Shown here: positions 44,440 through 64,000 of the stretch, in pieces
How the letters are laid out: the number at the start of each line of letters is the position of its first letter
Position numbering within the stretch: the stretch's first letter is position 1
NCBI GenBank assembly: GCA_021014325.1
Contig: CM037463.1
Span: 7,757,001-7,821,000 of the forward strand
Direction of reading: 5' to 3'
Length of the DNA stretch: 64,000 nt
Source: Plazaster borealis
Lineage: Eukaryota > Echinodermata > Asteroidea > Forcipulatida > Labidiasteridae
The notes under the pieces: generated by a model
Told to the model about the DNA's origin: nothing
Database searches by the model: none
The model's input: only the letters and a program-made list of their open reading frames with translations
Translations under genes and position numbers: made by a program

Positions 44440-44770
44440 AACCAAGGATGCCTCATAAATGAACTTAAATCACTGTAGCTCGCAAGCCTGAGAAAACCTG
44501 TACACAAGGGTGACAGCTATGTGAACCAGAAACACCGGGACTAACCCCTACTCTTCCATGATAAGTGTTCTGGGTTCTTTTACGTGCACCACAAACCCTA
44601 GTACACAGGACCTACGGCTTAATGTCCCCTCCGAAGGAAAAAGCAGTTATGGTGAAGTATCTTGCTCAAGGACACAAGTAAGTGCCCTGAACGGGACTCG
44701 AACCCACACTCTGCTGATCAGAAACACCAGAGCTTGTGTCCGGTGCTCTTAACCACTTGGCCACAACATG
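44440..44770 (-). repeat. tRNA-derived SINE
   Basis: Read on the minus strand it begins with a tRNA-like head: GGCCAAGTGGTTAAGAGC (A box), then GGGTTCGAGTCCCG (B box), followed by a conserved body ending ATGAGGCATCCTTGGTTTC. The same family appears near 47730-48025 and 55830-56165. Confidence 0.65.
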
Positions 44771-45013
44771 CCACATGGTGTAGTGGAACAGATTGAATCT
44801 TTGTTTATCATCATACTATTTCCGTTGGCTGACAAATTGACATCAGGGACCATTATCAAAAACCATTTAGCTGAGACTTTCACTTCATAAAACCATTTGC
44901 AAATAATAACAAAACTAATATATTAAGACCAGTAAAATCAGTGGTGGTTTGTGTTTAGTGTTAACCCTAACCACCCCGACCTATCAAACTCCAAATTGTT
45001 CTGTGCAAGATTT

Positions 45014-45019
45014 TTTATT
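45014..45019 (-). terminator. TSTD2 polyadenylation signal
   Basis: AATAAA on the minus strand, 54 bp downstream of the stop codon. This would give an unusually short 3' UTR. Confidence 0.55.
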
Positions 45020-45072
45020 ATGCTAAGGAAGTTGATGTGTTTACAACAGCTAAACGTAATTGTTCCCCAGAC

Positions 45073-54431
<9,359 letters not shown>

Positions 54432-54823
54432 TTTAACAATTACACTAACACTGACATGACACAGACAATTTACTTTCTTGTTATCCAACTTTGACAAGCT
54501 CACGAAGGACACCACTCACACACACATGTCACAGGTTTGACTTTACGATTTACGGTCTCATCAAAGTGCGCCCTCAAGAGTTTTGGGATTAGTACAAAAT
54601 ACTTCGGTCAGCGCTAGACTTTAAATGGTAACTAATAGCTGTGACCTCACCTTGACCTTGTTGTGTACAACTTAATATGATAATTATTGAAAAGTCAATG
54701 AGGCCGCGGCTACCGGTTACCTTTTACTGCATGCATCACACAATGATTATAGCGTCTACTGTGTAGGTAGCTGTCAGTGTCAGCCACAGTGTCAACAAAG
54801 TCAAAGTGTCAAGAAAGTCGGTC
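54432..54823. promoter_or_regulatory. shared head-to-head promoter region of TSTD2 and SAC3D1
   Basis: Only 392 bp separate the two start codons on opposite strands, so both 5' UTRs and promoters must lie here, or overlap unless an upstream non-coding exon exists. I see no convincing TATA box. GAGGCCGCGGC near 54700 and the TGACCTCACCTTGACC segment near 54640 are possible factor sites but unproven. Confidence 0.65.
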
Positions 54824-54897
54824 ATGGAAAATGCAGTGAGAAACAACGAAATTGTAGGGAGATGTCTGGACATGTGTCCAGAGAAAGAAAGGAACTC
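54824..54897 (+). CDS. SAC3D1: SAC3D1 exon 1
   Basis: ATG at 54824 in context GTCATGG; residues 1-25 with IVGRCLDMCPEKERN and donor GTAAGC in phase 2. The conserved motif so close to the ATG makes this start secure. Confidence 0.9.
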
Positions 54898-57800
54898 GTA
54901 AGCTTTTAGTTTTATTCAACAGTTTGATAGCCGCATATCGTGCAAATGAATATGCTGGACTCCCTCATCAGAATCGGAGAGAAAATTGCCCTTACAACAA
55001 ATACGATACTACAAAAAGTGAAGTAACATAATACAATGACAATGACAATTCCAATGACCAGTGTCTGAATGCTATGCTGAAATTGAAATACTTCTTTTGA
55101 CTGTTCATCCGTATCCGACTGCCACACTTTCTATGTGATTTATTTGATTTTTAATGGATGTTGGACTTTATTTCCCTTTTTAAATATATACTTCTTGAGG
55201 AATTGGTAGGCCCTAGCTAAAATGCTAAATTTTGACCTTTAAAAAGGAAAATTCAAGCGCACATTTCATCATGTGGATGGAACTCTCGCGTACTCATGCC
55301 CAAAGGAACTAAAAATGGAACGTAGCGAGCAGCGTTGTCAAGACCACCATAGACCCAAAAATGGCTTATTTTTTTAATGATTTTGACACTTTGTAATAGT
55401 TTACTAATAGTTCAAAGTGCCTGTGCCTCTCTGTACACAATCTGTCAACCCTTCTGGATATAGGTAAGGATATAATTTGACCTAGATCGAGGGAGATAAA
55501 GTGGCGACGGATACAGAATTTTAGCCCATTATTTGTCAACTGAAATTTAATGAGCTGGGTGTTAAATTGACTAATTTGTTTGTTGAAATTGGTTGAGAAA
55601 ACCTTGTCTTTCTACCGTCGATTAAATGTTTTGCAGAACTCATCCTCCATGTTCAATGTTGATACTCAAAACTATTCTGAAAATGTGAAATATAACCTTT
55701 TTGTTTTTCAGGCGAGAGTTGCAGATGAGACTTCATCCACTGGAGGTTGCACCTGGCACTGATCCAAAAAGGTCTGATGTCCAAGACTCCAATTTTAAAT
55801 GTTCTTCTTCTTGTTATTATATATTTCTGGTAATAAAACCAAGGATGCCTCATAAGTGAACTTAATCACTGTAGCTCGCACAGCCTGAGGAAACCTGTAA
55901 GCAAGGGTGCTTGTTATGTGAACCAGAAACACCGGGGTTAACCCAGGCTACTCTTCCACGATAAGTGTTCTAAGTTCTTTTATGAGTGCACTACCAATCC
56001 TAGTACACAGGACCTAATGTCCCATCCGAAGGACAAAGCAGTTATGATATTGCTTAATTTAACGACACAAGTGCCACGACCAGGACTCGAACCAACACTA
56101 TGCTGATCACAATCACCAGAGCTTGAGTCCGGTGATCATAACTGCTTGGCCACGACACGCCACGCGTTTATTACAAACTCATCCAAGGAATGTTATAAAT
56201 AATAATAAGTCAGTTTTTGTGCGGAATGCCATGTGTGTTCTTTCTGCTCCTAGAACTACGAGGTTGTTACGCTTTTTATTGTGGAGACGATGATGTAGCA
56301 ACCTCATACAGTTCTGGGAGTTTGTTCTGTCAAGCTGAACAAATATTTTCACAAACACTGTTAAATTGTGTTTCAGCACATTAGTCTCTAGTTAATTGCA
56401 GAGCGTATAATTAATTTTGACTTATAGGCCTAGATAGGCCCTATACATTTTAAACCAGTGAAACAGTAACAGTGTTATAACCAAAATCACTGATTTCTGT
56501 GTGATGCTTTAAAACCAATATTGACTTAAAAGCTATATTATATTAATTGTTCTTTTTCCCCAGAGCATATGCCAGTCCCATGACCATGATCAAAGAGTAC
56601 TCCAGACCAGCCGCAGGGAAAGCTGATGCTGTTACCTCTGACCTACGACCTCCAGAAGTGTTACTAAAAACCATGCACTACATGATAAAAAAGTATGTCG
56701 GACAGAAAGATGTGTGGGTACAAAGAATAAGATACTCAAATTCTCCTTTAAAAAACCATCATTGGCTTCGCCTTATTTTGATCCATTTAGTTCTTGCTGC
56801 ATGGGATAAGCAAGTGCAAGTTGTACCAATCTTGTCAGAGTAAAGGTTTTTAGTCGAGTCTAATGGCGTACGTCTTTTGTAGGAACTTAAATTGTTTTCA
56901 CCAATTTACAGAGAGGATTAAAAATAATAATAACAGACATTTACATAGTGCTGGATGGTACATAAGGTTACTGCGCCATTTATTTCATTCCTAAAACCAT
57001 CTCAGCTCCCTTTTGCTGCCTGTGCTGCCAAATATGTAGCGCACCAAGCTAAATATTACAAGAACCATCTCTGCCAACTCGGGTACCCATTTAATTCCTA
57101 GGGAAAGAGAAGCAGTAGTTAAGTGTCTTGCTCAGTGACACAAGTCTCATGACTGAGACCCAAACCCACACCCTGATTGCTCTGAGGGCTTTTGTTTGAA
57201 TGATTTTGTTGGCACTACACCTTCAAGTTGCACTTGGCAAAACCACCAATTTTAAGGATTTTTGGCACTACACAGCCAAGTTGCACTAGGCAAAACTACC
57301 CATTCTTTGCAAGGGGGGGCTGATATAGTAATTCAACGAGAGTGGTGAAACATTGAAGTGCTTTCAAAGACTGTGATTATTTCAAGATAGCTCCTTGCCG
57401 TATGACCAAGGGACTTGAGATTAAATACATAATACTTTTTCTCACCAGTTCACTGTTGGTTTCATCTGACTTGCAATGTCTTATGTTGTCTGTGATTGAC
57501 AGGCTATTACAGAGAAGTGACCAATCCTTTGTGACGCAGTATGACTTCATATTTGACCGAACACGCAGCATAAGGCAAGACTTGGTGATTCAAAGAGCCG
57601 GAGGAGTGAAGTGTATGCAGATCCTTGAACTTGCAATAAGATTCCATCTCTACTCTGGATACAGGTAGCCTCAACTTAAACAAATAAATTTTTAAAAAAA
57701 AGTTATTCAAAGCAATTTGATTCTTTGTGATTCTGATTCTAATCGAAAGTCCCTGCATTGATCCAGGCCTTGTAGGGGCAAGGCAGTTTTTCCTTGGAAA

Positions 57801-60800
57801 AGGACACCTTTATATGAATTACATATTTGTACTGGAAATGACAAAGGTCACGTAGGCAATGACCAGGAACACAGACGTAATTATCTCTGTTGCCTTCTTA
57901 AAATATCACACATCAGGGGTTGGGTGTTAACATTTCTAAAAGAGTGAAAAAAACTGTGTCGCCTAAATTGGTCACTGATATACTTTAAATGTGTGAATGA
58001 GAGATTAAGTAGAATCCAAAGTCTTAACAGGGGCATAAAAGAACCAACCAGATAGCCATTGGCCAATGCCATCCGCTGAATTCAACATTAGTAAAGAATG
58101 AATGCACAGCCTGCTGATTAGTATAGTAATTATAAAAACAGATAAAGATGATTATCAAACTAGGACGTCTATAGACGATGTGACCTCTGCGTCACACGAA
58201 AACCATAACATGATGCGCGCGGCAGTGTTGCCGGGCAAAACCTTTGTGTACTTGACAGCCAGCATGAAAGTACACGCAATATTACCATGAGTACGCGTCT
58301 TCTTGCCTGGTGGAACATGACTTGGACAGTGTTTTGTCAACAGAGGGCGGTTTGAATGTAAACAGAGGTCTCATCGTCTATAAAATGTATGGTTTCCATT
58401 TTCACAAGGAGAGTATCTAGCTAAGAAATGCAACCAATATCACTTTTTGTTTGTGCCAAGTTGATGTAATGTTTCTAAAATGCTAAAAAAAGCTCCTTAA
58501 GTTTAGTGTTCCTTTTGAAAACTCCACTCAGGCTTTGCACGGAAGCTGTGTCTCGGTTTGACAGCAAGATCAACAGTGACCACACCCAAGAGTGTCTTAA
58601 GAGACTCCTTGTCTCGTACCAAGATGCTGAGACGGATGGTTGCGCCACAAGCCCCAACCGAGAGGAGTTTGAGGCACTTTATCTGTTCTTTAATCTTGGT
58701 GAGTGGAAAGGTGGTAGTCTTTACTCTTTTGGAATTGATTAATCCAAGAATGTGAAAGAGATCTTTTGCTAATTTGATGGGTCTAATGACTTAATAATAA
58801 TAAAGATAAACCTGCGAACAATATGTGGTACAATTAAATTTATTGGGTGGCGTGGGTGGCTTGTGCGTGAAGCGCTTTCCTCTCAGCACTGTGAGACCCT
58901 GGTTTGATTCCCCGCTAAGGCCATATGTGAGTAGAGTTGTGCGTTGGTTCTTTCCTATGCCACAAGGATTTTTCTCTTGGCCCTTTGGTTTTCCGCTCTC
59001 CGGTCTGTTTTAGTGAATGCTGGACAATGGCTGAGCTGAGGGAGGAGTGCAAATTAAACAAAAGGTAACTCCGGATTGAACCTCTTTGTACCTTGTTGGG
59101 TGGGTTGGCATAGTGGTATCTTTCCTCGCCTTCCACCTCTGGGACCCTGGTTCGAAGCCCACTGGGGGCACTATGTGGATTGTGTTTTCAGTCCCTACCT
59201 GATGGCGTGGGTTTTCCCTGGAATACTTTTCTTGGGTTTTCCTCCCATATCTAAAATTGAACTTTCTTTCTTGGCTTCTCTCCATGGGGTTCTTGGATAT
59301 TGTAGATATTAAGTTCGCTCTTCTGAGAATGCTTGGCTTCACAACCAGATACCCCCCCTCCCCTCCCCCCCCCCCTCTGAGTTACCTCTTATTTCATTTT
59401 GCATTCCTCCCTTGGTGCTACCTTATACTTTCCACTGGAGTTGATTACAAGACTTTTCAGATACTAAACTGCAGTGTTCAGAACCAGGTTACAACCTCAT
59501 TCCCATTAAACATGTGTCCCTCTCTCCCTCCTTCTTTGATAGGATCACCAGAAGCCTTGAGACATGCACTCTCTCTACCCATTGGAGTCAGGTTAGTTGA
59601 GCTGGTTTCAGATGTTGGTCAATGTTGATAATCTACAAGAAGTTAGTGATGGTCTAGGTCATTTCCAGAGTGCATCCTTCAAAAGAAAACTGTGGAGATA
59701 TTCTCTGAAGAAAGTTTACTCATCACTTCAGGAAAAAAGCAGATGAATCTGCTGCTGCTTCAAGTACTGTCTTGAAATATTCTGATAGTTTTCTTAAAAT
59801 AAGTCTCTTTTTTCAGGACAACTTACATCCAAAGAGACGATAACAATTGGTTAATAAGATAATACAATTTTAAAAATAATTCTCACATTGTTGAAGTATT
59901 TCTCATGGCTGAAACAAATACTTTCGTCCTAAATTTTTGTAACTTTTTATTTCATTTTTGTAAATTTTTACTTTTTTGTTGTGTTTTTCAATAGGCAGTG
60001 CCCCAGCATCCAGCTTGCCCTCCATATCCACAGTGCACACCTACAAGGTAACTTCATACGAGTCTGGAGACTAGCCTCCAGATGTAGTTATATACAAAGC
60101 TGCGCCCTTCATCGTCATCTCAGGCTAGCTAGATGGTAAGAAGTCAGGAAACTAAATCCGAAGTGTAATCTCACCAAAACAAACAAATTGCCTTTTATTC
60201 TTAATCACTGTGATGACTGATAAATTGAGTGTGGACGCCAGATCCAGAGAAAGTAAGCCTCAGTTTTATCACAGGATTCTCTTAACTGTTTGGGGCACGA
60301 ATGCTTTCAAATAATACACTAAGGTTTTGGTGTGTGGCAGAACCTCCACACATATAATTAGGGTAATTAGCCCCTCTAATATGCTCCCATATTGTTCCCC
60401 ATATCTGATATACCAAGGGCAGAGCAAATCAAAGGGTGAACCAACACGATTATGGTCACTAAAATAGTCATTTGTCCCATGACACCGAGCACATCAACAA
60501 AGGCACAATCTCCATGCATGTGATGTTAGCGCCATGTAGCAAACCTTCCCAAGTCAAACAAAGGGTGTAAAAACTTTCCGAACCTGGTACAGACCTCTTA
60601 TGTAATTCATGCTTGAATTGCTAGAGTTTTTCGAGAAATGAGTAAACAAATTAGTTTTGATCATGCAAATCCAGAATCCGATGTTGAAAATAGTGAACAG
60701 TGATGGGGTTTTTTCACTATTTTTTTGTTACTCTGATGACTGGTGAAGCCTACATTTTTACAGGTTGTTATTTCATGTATATGTTGGGTAATATTAATTG

Positions 60801-61908
60801 CATTACTGGTCTTTGACAATTAGCATTGTTTGCCAGGTGCTTCAAGATGTTTCTGTTGTACTTTTACAAAATATTGCATATAAAAAAAAAACACTACTAA
60901 AATGACCGACTTCTAAATCACTGTAACTCACATGGAAACTGAAGAAGACTAACAATACCTCAAGAAATACAAACAAGAATACTGAAACTAAGATATTCGG
61001 ACTTTCCAGGCAAGCTCTTCGAATCCTAAACACAGCATACAGCAGTAAGAATCTGCGCTTTCCAGTGAGCGTCTTGTCAAAGTGGTTGGTGTTTGACTCG
61101 GATAATGACGTGATAGAGTACTGCGAGTTGTGTGGGCTCAAAGTCGATGACAGAGGTGTGCACTTCTACAAGAGTACTTCTATAGCAGCAGAAACTATAG
61201 TAAGTGGCAACTTAAAGGGTGCATTGTTGGGTTTTAGAAGAGAAAATTTATTATAATCCTCAAGTTTTCAAGAAACAGTTTTCACGCGACGGTACATTTG
61301 TTATTTTTTAGGCAACATTCATTATTAATTTGATAATTGTGAAGAAACGTATCATAGGGATCTGATATTTTGTGTGGGTTTATTTAAAGTGGACATTTCA
61401 GCATTTGTGTGAAAATTGTTGTCAGGTGTGCAACATTTCAGCTGATCAACTAATTTCATCTTTTCTTTAATAATAGTGCCACAGGAAACTGCAAAGTACT
61501 GTACAAAGTCACTTGTGGTTTGCCATTTTTTCTCTCTCTTCTGCAATTATTGACTTGCATGTCTGTGTTGTACATTTGCCACTTGCCAATTAAATATATT
61601 CTTTTGTAGATTTTCAACACAAATTTTTGATGTTTACTCTGTCTCCCCAATGTATTGAAAATGAATAGTTAAGTGAACACTTGAAGACCAATTCCCATTT
61701 CAGTTTGGAAAACAAATAAGAGAATGATGGAATTGAATAGAGTTTGCCTTTTTGTCTTTGTCAATAACAGCCCCCTCATTGGAAATGCAGTAAACTGGTC
61801 GACTCCAAGCAGGGCAGCTTCAAAAGTCATGACCTCATCATGGGCTGTGAACGTACAGGTCAAAGGTCAGAGGTTAAAGACAAAATCCCAACCCACCCTG
61901 AAAGGTGA
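54824..61908 (+). CDS. SAC3D1: SAC3 domain-containing protein 1
   Basis: Nine exons (54824-54897, 55712-55771, 56564-56692, 57503-57664, 58532-58698, 59543-59591, 59995-60135, 61010-61199, 61771-61908) join in frame into 369 aa. Residues 14-23 are CLDMCPEKER and 55-64 KEYSRPAAGK, the SAC3/GANP signature, followed by LRPPEVLL, YDFIFDRTRSIRQDL, LYLFFNLG, HSAHLQGNFIRVWRL and SCALHRHLRLAR. The last exon has PPHWKCSKLVDSK, like the CKVLVESK tail of human SAC3D1. The Sac3/GANP family acts in TREX-2 mRNA export; mouse SAC3D1 (SHD1) is linked to centrosome duplication and spindle progression. The length fits stand-alone SAC3D1, not the much larger GANP/MCM3AP. Confidence 0.93.
55712..55771 (+). CDS. 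SAC3D1: SAC3D1 exon 2
   Basis: A 60-nt exon, acceptor TTTTTCAG, donor GTCTGA. Residues 26-45: RELQMRLHPLEVAPGTDPKR, equivalent to the RLHRLEVVPG stretch of human SAC3D1. Confidence 0.88.
55830..56165 (-). repeat. tRNA-derived SINE in a SAC3D1 intron
   Basis: Minus-strand head GGCCAAGCAGTTATGATC and B box GGTTCGAGTCCTG, ending near ATGAGGCATCCTTGG. Located in SAC3D1 intron 2. Confidence 0.6.
56564..56692 (+). CDS. SAC3D1: SAC3D1 exon 3
   Basis: Acceptor TTCCCCAG, donor GTATGT. Contains MIKEYSRPAAGKADAVTSDL and LRPPEVLLKTMHYM, the strongest family signature. The frame stays open into the intron but loses similarity after MIKK. Confidence 0.93.
57503..57664 (+). CDS. SAC3D1: SAC3D1 exon 4
   Basis: Acceptor ATTGACAG, donor GTAGCC. 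Contains YDFIFDRTRSIRQDLVIQ, the SAC3 helix motif FDRTRxxRQD. Confidence 0.92.
58532..58698 (+). CDS. SAC3D1: SAC3D1 exon 5
   Basis: Acceptor CACTCAG, donor GTGAGT. Contains FDSKINSDHTQECLKRLL and EFEALYLFFNLG, a conserved SAC3 segment. Confidence 0.92.
58845..58925 (+). repeat. tRNA-like SINE head in SAC3D1 intron 5
   Basis: GGTGGCTTGTGCGTGAAGCGC resembles a degraded A box and CCTGGTTTGATTCCCCG a B box. A related but distinct head follows at 59095-59170 (GGCATAGTGGTATC, then CTGGTTCGAAGCCC), so two SINEs lie in tandem in this intron. Confidence 0.5.
59543..59591 (+). CDS. SAC3D1: SAC3D1 exon 6
   Basis: A 49-nt exon (TTTGATAG acceptor, GTTAGT donor) encoding SPEALRHALSLPIGV, equivalent to SVEALHEVLQLP in the human protein. 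Length and phase fit exactly between exons 5 and 7. Confidence 0.87.
59995..60135 (+). CDS. SAC3D1: SAC3D1 exon 7
   Basis: Acceptor TCAATAG, donor GTAAGA. Contains IQLALHIHSAHLQGNFIRVW and SCALHRHLRLAR. An internal CAAGGTAACT looks like a donor but is read through, because the motif continues. Confidence 0.9.
60136..61009. other. SAC3D1 intron 7
   Basis: No exon seen. The stretch 60700-60845 matches the right half of the TTAA MITEs (TTCTTACTC-type core, then GGTCTTTGACAATTAG) in degraded form. Confidence 0.5.
61010..61199 (+). CDS. SAC3D1: SAC3D1 exon 8
   Basis: Acceptor TTTCCAG, donor GTAAGT, leaving in phase 0. Contains FPVSVLSKWLVFDSDNDVIE and CGLKVDDRGVHFYK, the end of the SAC3 domain. 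Confidence 0.91.
61771..61908 (+). CDS. SAC3D1: SAC3D1 exon 9, terminal
   Basis: Acceptor AATAACAG. Reads PPHWKCSKLVDSKQGSF to TGA at 61906-61908. A longer open frame in another phase across this exon is a shadow. Confidence 0.88.
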   Translation, partial: PPHWKCSKLVDSKQGSFKSHDLIMGCERTGQRSEVKDKIPTHPER

Positions 61909-64000
61909 CATAAATACGAAAAGTATAGACCAAACATGACATCACATGTTGACGAAAGAGCCGCAGAGCCAGGACTTCCTGCAGACACAATTTGTACATA
62001 GCTCAATGGAAGAAAACATTAAATCTTACATTTCATGGAGATTCCACCATATGAATTGATCATCTTTTGATATGAAGAAAGGGGGCACATCTCATAACTT
62101 GTACAGCTGTTGTTTTTATAACTCTTGAATTTATGTGGAAATTACGACACATAATGTAAAATCTCCCATATGACAAACATAGACTCTCGCCTGCCAGAAA
62201 CGGTTGTGCATACGCTCGCATACTAGGCCCCAACACACACATTTTTGAACACTTGTTACCATGTCTATATTACACATTTAAACATGGCCACATGCTCTCC
62301 TCTCGACCAATGTAGCCTTGAGCAAGGCATTCAAGTTTTGTTTTCAAAAATATTTTTTTATTGTTTTTTTTCTTGCGCCGCGCTATACCCGCCCAAATGT
62401 ATGAACTTTACAATCCATACTGTTCCATAACTGTACGTACAGTATGGTGGTGAGCATAACTGTACATACAGTATGGTGGTGTGCGTGTATACGTGCGTGA
62501 AGTGAGCGCTCTGGATGTCCTCCGTATGCGGACAGTAATATGAGTGCAGATCGACCCGACGGCCTCCGTACGCGAACAGTAATACGAGTGCGGATGGCTT
62601 ATAGGACATGCGCTCGGGGTTTCGCAGTATTTTTATTTCGGAGTGAAATCGGGACCGCCTTGAGCAAGGCCACTACCAATGATGAATTTTTTTTTCCGAC
62701 CAACAAGAACACACTCAGTAGACCCCAGCTTTGTAGCTTCCACATCTTTATCAAGTGATACACACAGATGCACATAGTGGTTAGTCTCACAGCTCAGTTT
62801 ATAAAGTTACAAATTAATTTATAAGTACACTATTTATATAATACATAAATTGGGCTGGGGGTGGATTTTGTCCAAAGGAATGGTGCTGTTGGTTGGAAAC
62901 AGGCGTACATATATTTCCTGCACCCTTGGCTATGGCTACGGCTGCAGCTGTGGATTCATCTAACATGAAACACTGTGTCAAATTCACCTATTTTCAAGAT
63001 GGCGGATGGAGCCAGAGCTGTAGCCAACTCACTGTTTTACAGAGCCCAATTTTATAAAGCTGTTAAGCAGAAAATACTGCTAAGCAAAAAAATGAGTTGG
63101 GAACCAGTGGCAACAATGTAAACTCTATAAAATTTCGGCTGGTAAACTGTTTCAGCTAAGCAAGATTTGTCTGTGCTTAGCAAATTTGTGTGCTGACAGG
63201 CTTTATGACATTGGGCCCAGACCAAGTAGTAGGTTTAAATCATGAGGAGTAAATAACAAAGAGAGTTCAAGTGAAAAAATTCTTCAAACTGAACACTGAG
63301 GGCGCTCTGTAACTGGGGAGGATTGTCCAATCAGCCCCCCTCCTCTATTCCCAAGTCTTCCTCCATATTCTAAAACTTGTCTCACTAATTATGACAAAAT
63401 AGTATCAGTTTAATTTATGGAATTTTATCAGTTAAAAGTATATTGTACTTTACTCTAAAAAATAAACCACTTAAATTTGTCAGTACAAGTGTAAGGATCC
63501 AAATACACTGTATGCAATAGCCGAATTTATTTAGGGCTTTAAGAAAAAAACTTTTATTATTTTTTTGTGTGTGTGTTACAAGCGCTCTTTTGTTACAGTA
63601 ACGCCCAAGCACAAACCTGGGTAAGTTCTAGTTAAAAAAGAAAAAACCTAAAAGTTATTTTTTGTTTCTTCTCGTAAAAGTAATACTGTTAACAGCAGCA
63701 ACGTACAAGCAGATATTTAAAGAATTATTCAAAATATAGGAGTAAAATCAAGAGCTACAAATGCTACAGTGATATGAGTATTATACTAAACTTTATACAA
63801 ATGGAAAACAATTTTATTAATAACAATAAGGTTTTCAAAAAATACTTTTTAAATCTATGATCAAACAATTTCAAAAAAAGGAATTACATTTCTTTTTCCA
63901 GAATCGAAATGTAATGCTTAAAATTTTAACTTACCCCTTTTTAAAAATGTTTCAACCCGTATTATTACTAAAAGCTTTATCAAAGGTCCTTAAATGTTTA
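61909..64000. other. 3' flank of SAC3D1, no gene supported
   Basis: Holds the ATTAAA signal, a short two-fold tandem at 62430-62480 (TACAGTATGGTGGTG), a CpG-rich two-fold tandem at 62515-62595 (CGGACAGTAATATGAGTGC type) and an AATTTTATAAAGC element at 63040-63220. Remaining open frames are short and lack splice or start context. Confidence 0.5.
62018..62023 (+). terminator. candidate SAC3D1 polyadenylation signal
   Basis: ATTAAA about 110 bp after the stop codon, the nearest strong variant signal. Confidence 0.4.

Larger units (their letters stand above)
41434..45072. other. 3' UTR and intergenic region between convergent genes
   Basis: Contains the AATAAA at 42068, two TTAA MITEs, an AATTTCATAGA element at 42651-42845 and a tRNA-derived SINE at 44440-44770. 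No open frame shows splice context or a known domain. Confidence 0.6.

Noticed and set aside
60050..60060. Donor CAAGGTAACT within SAC3D1 exon 7
   Set aside because: Reading through continues the conserved GNFIRVWRL and SCALHRHL motifs, so splicing here would delete core domain sequence.

Overview
The window is invertebrate nuclear DNA: spliced genes with GT-AG introns of up to about 7 kb, AATAAA/ATTAAA signals, no operons, and a heavy load of MITEs, tRNA-derived SINE heads and LINE remnants. The dispersed repeats (TTAA-flanked MITEs with CACGTTTGGTAATT ends, elements ending in AATTTCATAGAGCTGC, CACTGCAAAAACT termini) resemble those I associate with echinoderms. I infer an echinoderm, possibly a sea star, but the exact taxon is not proven by the sequence.

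Region 1 (1-41433, + strand) is the 3' part of one very large gene for a secreted-looking modular protein. I can chain 21 coding exons and about 2,427 codons. They encode five follistatin-type Kazal domains and 14 copies of a ~130-residue four-cysteine repeat that I do not recognise. Most exons are phase 1-1 and carry one whole domain plus a linker, often Gly/His-rich, so exons can be duplicated or lost without breaking the frame. The first three Kazal exons are identical and sit in near-identical 4.43-kb tandem units. Introns carry a 574-bp fold-back element, many MITEs, a broken THAP exon and LINE debris. A ~3.9-kb terminal-inverted-repeat transposon (32698-36636) sits inside the linker-coding part of the exon for repeat 10. 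The end of the transposon plus target DNA appears to supply a replacement 3' splice site in the correct phase.

Region 2 (41434-45072) is a gene-poor, repeat-filled interval between convergent genes. Region 3 (45073-54431, - strand) is a complete eight-exon TSTD2 (rhodanese-domain) gene, 497 aa as reconstructed. Its introns hold a 1-kb minisatellite, a CCAG-type satellite and SINE heads. Region 4 is a 392-bp interval that separates its start codon from that of SAC3D1 (54824-61908, + strand; nine exons, 369 aa), so the two genes share a head-to-head promoter region. Region 5 (61909-64000) is 3' flank with repeats and no gene that I can support.
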